A stretch of DNA of 64,000 nucleotides. Origin: Wenjunlia vitaminophila DSM 41686. GTDB taxonomy: Bacteria > Actinomycetota > Actinomycetes > Streptomycetales > Streptomycetaceae. Location of the stretch: positions 156,031 through 220,030 of the forward strand of contig NZ_KB904713.1 in NCBI RefSeq assembly GCF_000380165.1, given 5' to 3'. Under the pieces are notes generated by a model, which did not search any database, was not told the origin of the DNA, and was given only the letters and a program-made list of their open reading frames with translations. Shown here piece after piece: positions 52,994 to 62,691 of this stretch; the stretch's first letter is position 1, and the number at the start of each line of letters is the position of its first letter. The translations under genes were made by a program, and so were the position numbers.

Positions 52994-55900
52994 GTGCGGT
53001 ATCTGATCCTGGGCACGACACGGGCGCGGGACTCCCACGGCGACGCGGTGCCCCTCGGCGGGGCACGGCTGCGTGCGCTGCTGGCGGCGCTCGCCCTGCG
53101 ACCCGGCCGCGCGGTCCCGGTGGAGGTGCTGGTGGACGTGGTCTGGGGCACCCGCCCCCCGCAGGACGCGGGGAACGCGCTACAGGCCCTGGTCTCCCGG
53201 CTGCGCCGGGCCCTCGGCCGGGAGGCCATCTCCTCCGGGCCCGGCAGCTACCGCCTGTGCGCCGGGCCCGAGGACGTCGATCTGCACGTCTTCGAACAGC
53301 TCACCGGACGTGCCGGCGCCGAGCTGTCCGCCGGTCACCCCGGCGAGGCGCTGCGCCTGCTGGACGACGCGCTGGCGCTGTGGCGCGGTCCTGCGCTGGC
53401 CGACCTGCCGGGACGGGACGCCGCCGCCGCCCGTCCTGAGGCGCTGCGGCTGATCGCGCTGGAACGCAGGGCCGAAGCGGCCCTGGCCCTCGGCCGCCAC
53501 CTGGAGGTCATCCCCGAGCTGCGGGAACTGACCGCCGAGCACCCCCTGCACGAACCCTTCCGGGTGGCGCTCATCCGGGCGCTCCGTGCCGCCGGCCGGG
53601 ACGCCGACGCGCTGACCACCTACGAGGACACCCGCCGCGAGCTCGCCGACCGGCTCGGCGCCGACCCGGGACCGGCGCTGCGGGCGCTGCACCGGGAACT
53701 GCTGACCGGCTCAGCGCCGTCCCCGCCCCCACCCGCGACCGGCGGCCCGACGAACCCCACGGGTCCGCCGGCGCCGGCGTTCCCCGTGGCCCCACAGCCG
53801 GCCGCCCCGACGCCCGCCCGCCGAGGCAACCTGCGGGACCGACTGACCAGCTTCGTCGGCCGGGAGGAGGAACTCGCCCAACTCCCCGACGAACTCCTGC
53901 GCGCCCGTCTGGTCACCCTCACCGGGCCGGGTGGCTCGGGCAAGACCCGGCTCTCCGAGGAACTGGCCCGCGCCCTGCACCCCCACTACCCGGACGGCAC
54001 CTGGGTCGCCGAACTCGCCCCGCTCGACCACGCCACCGCGGTGCCGGACGCAGTGCTCAACGCCCTGGGCGCCCGGTCCACCGCGGTGTACTCCACCACC
54101 CGCCCCGACCGCAGGTCCCAGGACGCCTCCGACCCCACAGCCCGGCTCGTCGAGCACTGCGCCCACCAACGCCTGCTGCTCGTCATGGACAACTGCGAGC
54201 ACCTGGTCAGCGCGGTGGCCAGGCTCAGCGAGGCCCTGCTCGCCGCCTGTCCCGGGGTCACCGTCCTGGCCACGAGCCGCGAGCCGCTCGGCGTCCCGGG
54301 AGAACTGGTCCGCCCCGTCGAGCCGTTGCCCCAGCCCACCGCGGAACGCCTGCTGACCGAGCGGGCCACCGCCGTGTGCCCCGGCTTCGACCCGGGGCAG
54401 GACCCCGCCGCGGTCGCCGAGATATGCCGCCGCCTGGACGGCCTCCCCCTGGCCATCGAACTCGCCGCCGCCCGGCTGCGACTGCTGACCCCGCGCCAGA
54501 TCGCCGACCGGCTGGACGACCGGTTCCGGTTGCTGACCGTGGGCAGTCGCACCGCCCTGCCCCGCCAACAGACCCTGCGTGCCGTGGTGGACTGGAGCTG
54601 GGAGCTGCTCACTCCGGCCGAGCGCACCCTGCTGCGCCGCCTGTCGGTCTTCGCCGGCGGCTGGACCCTCGGCGGCGCCGAGGCGGTGTGTGCGGGCGGG
54701 GAGATACCCCGGGACCGGGTGCTGCACCTGCTGGGCGCCCTGGTGGACAGGTCGCTGCTGGTGGCGGAGCAGCCCCGGGAGGTCACCGAGGACGGGGTCC
54801 GCTACCGGATGCTCGAGACCATCAGCGAGTACGCCTCGGACCGGGCGGCCGAGCACCCCGACGAGCGGGCGGCGACCGTCCGCCGTCACACCACCCACTT
54901 CGCCTGGCTGGCCCGTACCGCAGACCCACAGTTGCGGGGCGCCGGACAGATGCGCTGGATGGCCCGCCTGGAGGCCGAGCACGACAACGTCCGGGCGGCG
55001 CTGCGCCGGTGCCTGCGGGCCCGGGACGAGGACACGGCACTGCGGATCAGCGCGTCCATGATGTGGTTCTGGACGCTGCGGAACTACCACGACGAGTGCG
55101 CCGACTGGCTCCTCCAGGCGGCGTCGCTCGCCGAACCGGCCGGGAGCCCTCTTTCGGACCCGGGCACCGTCGGGGAGGGGGAGCCCGCGGACGACCGGGC
55201 CTCCCCTGGCCCGACGGCGACCCGCGAACCCCTGTCCTGTCCGGCGCTTGACCCCCTGGCGCTGGGCCCGGTTCGCGGCGACCCCGACGACCCGCGGTTC
55301 CTGCCCCGTCTCGGCAGCCGGCTCTACCTGCTGTACGTGATGGCGGACTCCTGGCCCGAGCACCGGTGGCGCGGACCGCGCACCGAAGCGCTGGTCCGAC
55401 AGGTCATCGACGTCTACGACCAGCAGGGGCCGCACTCCGCCGCGTTGCCGGGGATCATCTGGCCGTTCGTCGGCTTCCTGTTGCCCGAGCGTCCCGACAT
55501 CTCCGGCTTCGCCGAGCGTTGCGTGCGCAACTGCCGGCAGTACGGCGGGCGGTGGGAGCTGGCCATGGCGTTGATGACGCACGCCCTGATCCTCACCGAC
55601 GAGCACGCCGGGCTCGCCGGCGCGGAAAGGGCGCTCGCGGAGGCCGGGACGCTGATCGAGGCCACAGGGGACCGTTGGGCACAGACCCATCTCGCCGCGG
55701 CCCAGGCCGACATCCACGCGGCGCGTGGCGACTACCCCGCGGCCCGCGCCTGTCTCCACCGGGCCCTGCGGCTCAGCGGCGAGCTGGGCGCGCTGCACCG
55801 GGAGCACCCCTTCCTGACGACCCGGCTCGCCGAGGTGCACTACCGCGCCGGGGACCTGGCCGCGGCGGAGGCGTTGGCCCGGCGGGCCGACCGCGAGGGG

Positions 55901-56482
55901 GAGGAGTCCCGGGTGTGGGACGCCCGGCTGTACGCCCGCTGCCTGCTCGCCGTCATCCTGCTGCACCGCGACGACGTGGCCGGGGCGCGGGACTGCTTCG
56001 ACCTGGCCCGGCGGGACGCCGGGAAGGGAAGCCCGCCGCCGATGTTCCAGGCGATGGTGCACGGTCTGTCCGCACGGATCCTGGTTGCCGAGGGGCAGCC
56101 GCGTCGGGCCCTGGCCGACTCCCTGGTGGCTGTCAGGACCGCCGTCGTGCAGGAGTGCGACGAACGCCTGGTGGCCTCACTGCTCGAGTGGGCGGCGCTG
56201 GCCTGCGTGGAGCTCGGCCGCGCGGGCACCGCGGCCCGGTTGCTCGGATCGGCCACCACCCTGCGGGGACGTCTGCCGCGTTCCGTGCCGGAGGCGACGG
56301 ACACCGGGACGGTGCACCGGGCCGCCGTCGCCGTGCTCGGCGAACAAGGGTACGCGGAGGCGTTCGCCGAGGGCTCGCGTCTCGACCGGCAGGGCGCGAC
56401 GGCCCTGCTCGCGCACGTCGGCGACACACCGTCCCCGACGTGCGGCGCAGCGACGACGGCCGCCGAGGACTCCTCCCGCTGA
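52994..56482 (+). CDS. AfsR/SARP family transcriptional regulator with NB-ARC and TPR domains
   Basis: A 1162-residue regulator. Residues about 1-90 are an OmpR-like winged helix (VPLGGARLRALLAALALRPGRAVPVEVLVDVVWG), and 95-240 are the bacterial transcriptional activation domain (YRLCAGPEDVDLHVFEQL... GRDADALTTYEDTRRELADRLGADPGP). After a Pro/Ala linker comes an NB-ARC ATPase (TGPGGSGKTRLSEELA, LLLVMDNCEHLV, ATSREPLGV), a winged-helix region and a long TPR-like C-terminal half. Such proteins switch on antibiotic or developmental genes when ATP state and signals allow. GTG at 52994 gives the usual short N-terminus; GTG at 52943 is possible. Target genes are not evident here. Confidence 0.92.
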   Translation: MRYLILGTTRARDSHGDAVPLGGARLRALLAALALRPGRAVPVEVLVDVVWGTRPPQDAGNALQALVSRLRRALGREAISSGPGSYRLCAGPEDVDLHVFEQLTGRAGAELSAGHPGEALRLLDDALALWRGPALADLPGRDAAAARPEALRLIALERRAEAALALGRHLEVIPELRELTAEHPLHEPFRVALIRALRAAGRDADALTTYEDTRRELADRLGADPGPALRALHRELLTGSAPSPPPPATGGPTNPTGPPAPAFPVAPQPAAPTPARRGNLRDRLTSFVGREEELAQLPDELLRARLVTLTGPGGSGKTRLSEELARALHPHYPDGTWVAELAPLDHATAVPDAVLNALGARSTAVYSTTRPDRRSQDASDPTARLVEHCAHQRLLLVMDNCEHLVSAVARLSEALLAACPGVTVLATSREPLGVPGELVRPVEPLPQPTAERLLTERATAVCPGFDPGQDPAAVAEICRRLDGLPLAIELAAARLRLLTPRQIADRLDDRFRLLTVGSRTALPRQQTLRAVVDWSWELLTPAERTLLRRLSVFAGGWTLGGAEAVCAGGEIPRDRVLHLLGALVDRSLLVAEQPREVTEDGVRYRMLETISEYASDRAAEHPDERAATVRRHTTHFAWLARTADPQLRGAGQMRWMARLEAEHDNVRAALRRCLRARDEDTALRISASMMWFWTLRNYHDECADWLLQAASLAEPAGSPLSDPGTVGEGEPADDRASPGPTATREPLSCPALDPLALGPVRGDPDDPRFLPRLGSRLYLLYVMADSWPEHRWRGPRTEALVRQVIDVYDQQGPHSAALPGIIWPFVGFLLPERPDISGFAERCVRNCRQYGGRWELAMALMTHALILTDEHAGLAGAERALAEAGTLIEATGDRWAQTHLAAAQADIHAARGDYPAARACLHRALRLSGELGALHREHPFLTTRLAEVHYRAGDLAAAEALARRADREGEESRVWDARLYARCLLAVILLHRDDVAGARDCFDLARRDAGKGSPPPMFQAMVHGLSARILVAEGQPRRALADSLVAVRTAVVQECDERLVASLLEWAALACVELGRAGTAARLLGSATTLRGRLPRSVPEATDTGTVHRAAVAVLGEQGYAEAFAEGSRLDRQGATALLAHVGDTPSPTCGAATTAAEDSSR

Positions 56483-56707
56483 GAGGCCGCCACCGCCACG
56501 GTCTGACCCCGGGCTCGCCGCTGGGCGCGGCGGTGCCGCCCGGCGCAGACCGAGGCGCCCGCGTCCGGGACCGGGCCTGGGCCCTGTCGGGCCGCACGGA
56601 CCGGAGGGTCTCCGGAGCGGTCACCTCCCGGTAGGCCGAAGCGGCGTGGCCGCCCGGGCGAGGGGGGGATCACGTCCCGACCGCCGCCCGTTAGCTGGCC
56701 GGGCCCG

Positions 56708-57502
56708 TCACTCGAAGCGGGTCGGTTCCGCGGAGCCCACGGGCGGGGGCAGCAGTGGCCCGGACACCGGCTGGTCGAGCCGCGACCGCAACCCGTCCAG
56801 CAGGATCTCCAGGACCCGCGCCGAGGCTTCGGCCTGCTGCTGCGGATCGGGCAGCGAGGGCGCCGCCGTCGCGATCACCAGCAGCACGTCGGCCACGCTC
56901 ACGTCCGGCCGCAACTGGCCCAGTGATCGGGCCCGTTCGACCATCTCCCCGACCGCGGACAGCAGTTCCGCGGCACTGTCCCCCTCCTCCAGCGGCCCGG
57001 TGGACGAGGAGAGTTCCACGCTGGGCGGCTCCTGCCGCTGCTGCGGCATCAGACCGGCCGCGCCGGCCTGCGCCCCGCCCCGTGGGGCCGCGCTGACCCG
57101 CAGCACCTGCGGCGGCAGCAACCGGCCGGCTCCGGAGCCCACCGCGCACCGCAGGAACCTGGTCAACGCGGCCCAGGGGTCCTCCTCCTGCACGAGCGCG
57201 GTGCGGGCCTGCTCGGTCAGCCGCGCGGTCTCCTCCTCCGCTATTCGCCGGACCAGGACGTCCTTGCTGGGGAAACGGCGGTACACCGTGCCCACGCCGA
57301 CCCTTGCTCTTCGCGCCACATCCTCCATCGGCGCGCCGTAACCGAGCTCGCCGAAGACCTCTCGCGCGGCACGCAGAACGTGCTCCAGATTGCGTTGTGC
57401 GTCCACCCGGAGCGGCGTCGATCGCCCGCCCCCCTGCGCACCACCCGCGACCGAAGCAGCTGCCACCACTGCTGTCTGCCATTGAGGGTCCGAAATACGC
57501 AT
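56708..57502 (-). CDS. TetR/AcrR family regulator
   Basis: A 264-residue regulator. After a 30-residue Gly/Ala-rich lead, the DNA-binding domain reads NLEHVLRAAREVFGELGYGAPMEDVARRARVGVGTVYRRFPSKDVLVRRI, a standard TetR helix-turn-helix. The C-terminal ligand domain has an unusual Gln/Pro/Ser-rich insertion (about 150-180) and ends in a Pro-rich tail. ATG at 57502 follows GGGGGCAGT. It faces the type II NADH dehydrogenase gene across 370 bases, which is a possible target together with its own gene. Confidence 0.9.
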   Translation of the reverse strand: MRISDPQWQTAVVAAASVAGGAQGGGRSTPLRVDAQRNLEHVLRAAREVFGELGYGAPMEDVARRARVGVGTVYRRFPSKDVLVRRIAEEETARLTEQARTALVQEEDPWAALTRFLRCAVGSGAGRLLPPQVLRVSAAPRGGAQAGAAGLMPQQRQEPPSVELSSSTGPLEEGDSAAELLSAVGEMVERARSLGQLRPDVSVADVLLVIATAAPSLPDPQQQAEASARVLEILLDGLRSRLDQPVSGPLLPPPVGSAEPTRFE

Positions 57503-57872
57503 ACTGCCCCCGAAAATGCAGTCTCCCCCCGGAGACTCCCCACCCCGATTGCCGGCGCGTGCCCGGGCGCGCGCCGATCGGGGTACGAACATAGTTCAGG
57601 ACCGGACGGGAAAGAAGAGGGCGAGTCATATGCGTAGGGGAGGGACGGGCCCGGTGAGGAGCCGTTCCCGGGCGTGTCACTGGTCGTCCCCCGAGGTGCG
57701 CGTGCCCCTCGGCGAACGGGACGCCGTGGGCACCGGCCTGGCGCAGCACGGGTGTTGACCTGCTCAGCCGTGGCGTCGTGACGGGCCGCGGGGGGTGGGT
57801 CGCGGGGCACGGCCATCCACAGTTCCGCGCGACCTGTAGACAAACTTCCGCCCGGCAGGGCGTTATGGAACA
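57503..57872. other. Intergenic region between tetR-like gene and NADH dehydrogenase gene
   Basis: About 370 bases that should hold two divergent promoters. No credible gene and no clear perfect palindrome was seen; AT-richer patches occur around 57490-57510 and 57835-57870. Confidence 0.5.
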
Positions 57873-59267
57873 GTGAATGCCCCTGCCCGCATCCTCATCG
57901 TCGGCGGCGGCTGCGTCGGCATGTTCACCGCGCTGCGTCTCCAGCGCAAGCTGAGGCGTGGCGAGGCGGACGTGGTGGTGGTCGAGCCGCAGCCGTACAT
58001 GACCTACCAGCCGTTCCTGCCCGAGGCAGCGGCCGGCGTGCTCTCCCCGCGGCACGTGGTGGTGCCGTTGCGGCGGGTGCTGTCCCGGTGCGAGCTGATC
58101 ATCGGTGAGGTGCGGAGCATCGACCCGACCAAACGGTTGGCCACCGTCTCCACCCTGGCCGGCGCGGAGGACGGCGTCGGGCCCGTCGAGCTGGCGTACG
58201 ACGCGCTGGTGCTCGCCCCCGGCTCGGTCTCCCGCACCCTTCCCGTCCCCGGGCTCGCCGAGCACGGCATCGGCTTCACCACGGTCGAGGAGGCGATAGG
58301 ACTGCGGAACCACGTGCTCGAACAGATGGACATCGCCTCCTCCACCCGGGACGCCGAGGTCCGCGCCGCCGCCCTGACCTTCGTCTTCGTCGGCGGGGGC
58401 TTCGCCGGGGTGGAGGCACTCGCGGAACTCGAGGACATGGCGCGTCACGCCTCGCGGTACTACCACAACGTCGACCGCGACGACATGCGCTGGGTGCTGG
58501 TCGAGGCCAGCGACCGGCTGCTGCCCGAGGTGGACCCCGAGCTCAGCCGGTACGCCGTGCGCGAGCTGCGGCGGCGGGGCGTCGACGTCCGCCTGGGAAC
58601 CCGCCTGGAGTCGTGCCTGGACCGCACCGTGGCCCTCGACGACGGCGCACGCCTCGCCAGCCGCACCCTGGTGTGGACCGCCGGGGTCAGGCCCCACCCG
58701 GTGCTCGCCGACACCGGGCTGCCCCTGGACGAGCGGGGCCGGCTGTGCTCCAGCCCGACCCTGAAGGTCCAGGGCACCGAGCGGGTCTGGGCAGCGGGCG
58801 ACGCCGCCGCGGTGCCCGACCTCACCCGCCCGGGCCAGGACTGCGCCCCCAACGCCCAGCACGCCGTGCGCCAGGCCAGGGTGCTCGCCGACAACATCGT
58901 CGCCGAGCTGCGGGGCGCCCCGCCGAAGGAGTACCGGCACGCGCACGTCGGGTCCGTCGCGTCGCTGGGGCTGCACAAGGGCGTCGCGCACGTCCACGGC
59001 CGCACCTTCACCGGATGGCCGGCCTGGTTCACCCACCGGACGTACCACCTGAGCCGGGTGCCGACGGTCAACCGCAAGGCCCGCATCATGGCCGAATGGA
59101 CGCTCGCCGGCCTGTTCAAACGCGAGATCGTGTCGCTGGGCTCGCTCGAACACCCCAGGGCGGGGTTCGAGGCGGCCGCGGGCGTCCTCCCCCCGGGCAG
59201 CACCCCGAGACCCGGAAACGCGTCACCCCGAGGAGACCAACCACCCATGGGAAGAACCGAACCGTGA
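57873..59267 (+). CDS. ndh: Type II NADH dehydrogenase (NAD(P)/FAD-dependent oxidoreductase)
   Basis: A 464-residue flavoprotein. ILIVGGGCVGMFTALRL is the FAD Rossmann motif, TYQPFLPEAAAGVLSPRHVVVPLRRVL is the family's substrate-side segment, FVFVGGGFAGVEALAELEDM is the NAD motif, and VWAAGDAAAVPD is the second FAD motif. The C-terminus has an amphipathic stretch for membrane contact. It moves electrons from NADH to quinone without pumping protons. GTG start at 57873; an ATG nine bases upstream ends at once in a stop. Intact electron-entry enzyme near a TetR-type regulator. Confidence 0.92.
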   Translation: MNAPARILIVGGGCVGMFTALRLQRKLRRGEADVVVVEPQPYMTYQPFLPEAAAGVLSPRHVVVPLRRVLSRCELIIGEVRSIDPTKRLATVSTLAGAEDGVGPVELAYDALVLAPGSVSRTLPVPGLAEHGIGFTTVEEAIGLRNHVLEQMDIASSTRDAEVRAAALTFVFVGGGFAGVEALAELEDMARHASRYYHNVDRDDMRWVLVEASDRLLPEVDPELSRYAVRELRRRGVDVRLGTRLESCLDRTVALDDGARLASRTLVWTAGVRPHPVLADTGLPLDERGRLCSSPTLKVQGTERVWAAGDAAAVPDLTRPGQDCAPNAQHAVRQARVLADNIVAELRGAPPKEYRHAHVGSVASLGLHKGVAHVHGRTFTGWPAWFTHRTYHLSRVPTVNRKARIMAEWTLAGLFKREIVSLGSLEHPRAGFEAAAGVLPPGSTPRPGNASPRGDQPPMGRTEP

Positions 59268-59394
59268 TCCCCGCCCCGACGCCCCGCCGGGGACCCCCAG
59301 TGGCGCTCCGGGTCGGGTTGATCGGCCACACTGAGTACGTGACCATGCGCGAACCCGTACCTGCAAAGAGTGACAATCGCGAGGAATCGGACGT

Positions 59395-61242
59395 TTGAAC
59401 CTCACGCGTTGGAGCGCCCGGCTCCCTGGAACACAGCGGCGCAGCACCTCGACGTCCCGCACCGACCAGCGGGCAGCGACAGCGGCGCCGCCCGGTGGCG
59501 TACCCACGGCCCGGAGCGAGCGCGCGGCGACACGGCAGGCCAGTGACGGGGTCTCGGTCCAGGACGTGCTGGGCCAGGTTCCGGCCCTGATCGCGGTCAC
59601 CTCCGGCCCGGACCACCGCGTCGGCTACGTCAACGGGGCCTACGCCGAGGTCTTCGGTCCCCGCGGCCACGGCGCCCCGGCCCGTGACGCCCTGCCGGAA
59701 CTCGACGAGCTCGGCCTGCTGCCCCTGATGGACCAGGTCTACCGCAGCGGCCGGCCCCGCACCGTCAAGGCCCGGCGGGTCACCTACGCGGAGCCGCGCC
59801 CCGCCGACCCCCACGACCGGCCGGCCCGCAACAGGGACCCCAAGGACCGCGGCACCACCCGCCGCCACGGCTACTTCAGTTTCGTCTGCACCCCGATCCG
59901 CCCGGGCCAGCACCCCGCGGAGGCCGTCCCCGAGGACGTCTCCCTTCGGCTGACCGCCCTCGACCGCGACGCACTGGCCGACCTGCCGGGCGGGACCGCC
60001 CGCCCGAGCCGGCGCTTCCGCCGCCGGTCCGCCACCGCCCCCTCCGACGTCCGGGGGGTGCTGGTCTTCGGCGCCGACGTCACCGACCAGGTGCAGGCCG
60101 CCGAACGGCTGCGGGACAGCGAGCGCCAGCACCGGGAGGCCGCGGTCACCCTCCAACGGAGCCTGTTGCCCCAGGAGCTGGAACAGCCCGACGACCTGCG
60201 CGTGGCCGCCACCTACCAACCCGGCGGGGCGGACGCCGCGGTCGGTGGTGACTGGTACGACGTGATCACCCTGGGAGCCGGCCGCACCGCCCTGGTCATC
60301 GGGGACGTCATGGGACGCGGCGTCCGCGCCGCCGCCGTGATGGGCCAGCTCCGCACCGCGGTCCGCGCCTACGCCCGGCTGGACCTGCCGCCGCACGAGG
60401 TCCTCCAGCTCCTCGACGGCCTGGCCGCCGAGATCGACGCCAACCAGATCGCCACCTGCGTCTACGCCGTCCACGACCCGAACGAGTCGCGGCTCGTCTA
60501 CGCCTCCGCCGGACACCTGCCGATCCTCATCAGGGACGCGGACGGCACCGTCCGCCGCAGCCAGGAGGACTCCGGGCCGCCCCTGGGCGCCGGAGGCTGG
60601 CAACACAGCTCGGGGTCGATCGCCCTGGGCCCGGGCGCCACCGCGGTCCTCTACACCGACGGCCTGGTCGAGCGCCGCGGCCAGGACATCGACGACGGCC
60701 TGACCGCCCTGACCGACGCACTCGCCGGAGCCACCGGCCCCCCGCAGGTCGTCTGCGGCCGGCTGCTGCGCGCGTTGGGCATCACCTCGGACCACGACGA
60801 CGACGTCGCCGTGCTGGTCCTACAGCTCCCCGAGCACGAGGGCGCCGACGCCGAGGTCTTCCGCAACGCGTCGCTCGACCTGCTCGGCGGAGTGGAGGCG
60901 GCGCCACGCGCCCGTGCCTTCGCCTCCGGCGTGCTCGCGAGCTGGCGGTTCGCCGACGACCTGCGCGAGCTCGGCGTGCTGGCGGCAAGTGAACTGGTCG
61001 CCAACTCCCTCCAGCACGGCGTCCCGCCGATGCGCCTGCGCCTGCGCCGCACCGACCGGCGACTGATCATCGAGGTCACCGATGGTGACGAGCACCTGCC
61101 AAGACGGGTCCGCGCCGACCCGGGCGACGAGAAGGGCCGCGGCATCTCGATCGTCGCGACCATCGCCTCCAACTGGGGTTCCCGCCGCACCCCGGACGGC
61201 GGCAAGGCCGTGTGGTGCGAGTTCGCCCTGCCGCCCCGCTGA
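59395..61242 (+). CDS. PAS-SpoIIE (PP2C) phosphatase with HATPase domain
   Basis: A 615-residue regulator. A PAS domain (about 60-230; VPALIAVTSGPDHRVGYVNGAYAEVFG) is followed by a linker coil (QVQAAERLRDSERQHREAAVTLQRSLLP), a SpoIIE-type PP2C phosphatase domain (about 270-480; GGDWYDVITLGAGRTALVIGDVMGRG, LYTDGLVERRG, DDDVAVLVLQL) with its metal-binding Asp residues, and a RsbW-like HATPase domain at the end (ASELVANSLQHG, IEVTDGDE, GRGISIV). Such proteins control anti-sigma/anti-anti-sigma switches. The start is TTG at 59395 with GAGGAA upstream, giving the usual N-terminus MNLTRWSARLPG. Confidence 0.9.
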   Translation: MNLTRWSARLPGTQRRSTSTSRTDQRAATAAPPGGVPTARSERAATRQASDGVSVQDVLGQVPALIAVTSGPDHRVGYVNGAYAEVFGPRGHGAPARDALPELDELGLLPLMDQVYRSGRPRTVKARRVTYAEPRPADPHDRPARNRDPKDRGTTRRHGYFSFVCTPIRPGQHPAEAVPEDVSLRLTALDRDALADLPGGTARPSRRFRRRSATAPSDVRGVLVFGADVTDQVQAAERLRDSERQHREAAVTLQRSLLPQELEQPDDLRVAATYQPGGADAAVGGDWYDVITLGAGRTALVIGDVMGRGVRAAAVMGQLRTAVRAYARLDLPPHEVLQLLDGLAAEIDANQIATCVYAVHDPNESRLVYASAGHLPILIRDADGTVRRSQEDSGPPLGAGGWQHSSGSIALGPGATAVLYTDGLVERRGQDIDDGLTALTDALAGATGPPQVVCGRLLRALGITSDHDDDVAVLVLQLPEHEGADAEVFRNASLDLLGGVEAAPRARAFASGVLASWRFADDLRELGVLAASELVANSLQHGVPPMRLRLRRTDRRLIIEVTDGDEHLPRRVRADPGDEKGRGISIVATIASNWGSRRTPDGGKAVWCEFALPPR

Positions 61243-61246
61243 CCGC

Positions 61247-61280
61247 GGCGCCCCGCCACCGCACCCGGTGGCGGGGCGCC
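61247..61280. terminator. Bidirectional hairpin between phosphatase and MFS genes
   Basis: A perfect 14-base stem (61247-61260 with 61267-61280) with a 6-base loop sits between the convergent stops, four bases from each. Confidence 0.8.
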
Positions 61281-61283
61281 CCC

Positions 61284-62576
61284 TCACGCGGGCACGGTCG
61301 CTGACGGCACCTGCTCGTGCCCCAGGCCCGTGGCCACCGGTTGCCGCGCGGGCACCGCGTTGTCCTGCCGGGGCGTGAGCCGGTGGCCGAGCCGCAGCGC
61401 CAGCACCGTGATCAGCACGGAGCACCCGGCGAGACCCACGATGTAGGGCCCGAACAGCCCCGCTCCCGCCAGTATCCCGCCGACCGCCGGCCCCACGGCC
61501 AGCGCCACCTGCTTCACCAGCGAGAAGGCCGCGTTGTACCGACCCAGCATGGATGCCGGCGCGAGCTCGGCGACCAGGGGCCCCATCGTCGGCGAGAGCA
61601 GCGCCTCACCCAGGCCGAACAACGCATAGGTGCCGATCAGCGCCGTCGTCGCCACCGCGTGGTGCCCGTGCGCGAGGCCCGAAGCACCGGCGACCAGCCA
61701 GGCCACCGCCCAGATCACCCCGACCACGGCGATCACCCGGCTGCGCCGCGCGCGTTCCACCGGACGCAGCACCAGGAACTGGGCCAGCACGATGACGGCC
61801 GTGTTCGCGGCCAGCGCCAGGCCCAACGTGGCTGGGGAGATCCGGGTGACCTCGGTGGCGAACGCGGCAAGACCCGACTCGAACTGCCCGTAGCAGGTGA
61901 AGAACAGGACGGCGCCCAGCACCGCCACCCGCACCATGGCCCGGTCCCGCAGCAGCGTCCGCCACCCGCCGTCGTCGGCTCCCGTCGGCGGGGGAGCGGC
62001 CAACCGCGGGCCCCTCGGCAGCCGCCCGGTGCCGGCGACCGCGCCGAGCACGAGGAACATCGCCGCGTCGATGCCGAACAACACGGTGAAGGTCACGGGG
62101 CGGGAGGTGTCCACGATCAACCCCCCCAGCAGGCCGCCGACGCCCATGCCCAGGTTGTTGAGGAAGAACTGGGTGGCGAACGCCCGCGAACGCGTGGTGC
62201 TGGTGGAGCACCACACGATGAGCGTGGCGAGCGCCGGCTGGATCACTGCCATACCGGCCCCGATCAGCACCGCCGCGGCCATCACCAGCCAGACGGTGGT
62301 CGCCACACCGAAGGCCGCCGCGCCGAGCGCCGCGGCCACCGAGCCGCAGATCAGCACCGGCCGGGGTCCCCGGCGGTCGATCACCCGCCCGACGAAGGGC
62401 AGCACCCCCAGGGCGGACACGGCGAAGGCCGAGAACACCGCCCCGGCCACCCCAGCCCCAATGCCCCGGACCTGGGCCACGTAGACGAACAGGAAGGGGA
62501 CGGTGAACCCGTTCCCGAACGCCCCCAACGCGTTGCCGAGCTGCACTCGACGCAGCGCCCCCCGCATGCCGGTCAC
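61284..62576 (-). CDS. MFS transporter (probable drug exporter)
   Basis: A 430-residue transporter with twelve hydrophobic helices. The loop 2-3 motif A is seen as GRVIDRRGPRPVLICG. Helices 1-6 are followed by a basic loop (LPRGPRLAAPPPTG) and 7-12, and the C-terminus is hydrophilic. The divergent MarR-type gene with shared repeats between them suggests an efflux pump released from repression by its substrate. GTG at 62576 follows GGAAGGACGG; an ATG lies three codons later. Substrate unknown. Confidence 0.88.
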   Translation of the reverse strand: MTGMRGALRRVQLGNALGAFGNGFTVPFLFVYVAQVRGIGAGVAGAVFSAFAVSALGVLPFVGRVIDRRGPRPVLICGSVAAALGAAAFGVATTVWLVMAAAVLIGAGMAVIQPALATLIVWCSTSTTRSRAFATQFFLNNLGMGVGGLLGGLIVDTSRPVTFTVLFGIDAAMFLVLGAVAGTGRLPRGPRLAAPPPTGADDGGWRTLLRDRAMVRVAVLGAVLFFTCYGQFESGLAAFATEVTRISPATLGLALAANTAVIVLAQFLVLRPVERARRSRVIAVVGVIWAVAWLVAGASGLAHGHHAVATTALIGTYALFGLGEALLSPTMGPLVAELAPASMLGRYNAAFSLVKQVALAVGPAVGGILAGAGLFGPYIVGLAGCSVLITVLALRLGHRLTPRQDNAVPARQPVATGLGHEQVPSATVPA

Positions 62577-62604
62577 CGACCCGTCCTTCCACTCAAATGA
62601 TCAA

Positions 62605-62640
62605 GCTAAACAGTTAGACCCTAAAGTTCGATGCTAAACA
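62605..62640. promoter_or_regulatory. Repeated CTAAA elements in the MFS/MarR divergent promoter
   Basis: GCTAAACA occurs twice (62605-62612, 62633-62640), with a further CTAAA at 62621-62625 in between, in a region much richer in A+T than its surroundings. The repeats lie just upstream of both genes and are candidate MarR-type binding sites. Confidence 0.5.
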
Positions 62641-62656
62641 CTACATGACCAAAGAC

Positions 62657-62691
62657 TTAAGGGCGAACGCGTTCCATGGCATACTCGCGCC
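62657..62691 (+). promoter_or_regulatory. Promoter of the marR-like gene, probably leaderless
   Basis: TTAAGG (62657-62662) and CATACT (62680-62685) are 17 bases apart. The ATG begins seven bases after the -10 element and has no Shine-Dalgarno, so transcription likely starts at or next to the A of ATG. Confidence 0.6.

Noticed and set aside
51359..56062. Long minus-strand frames opposite the asparagine-synthase-like and AfsR-type genes
   Set aside because: Both are shadows of well-supported plus-strand genes.
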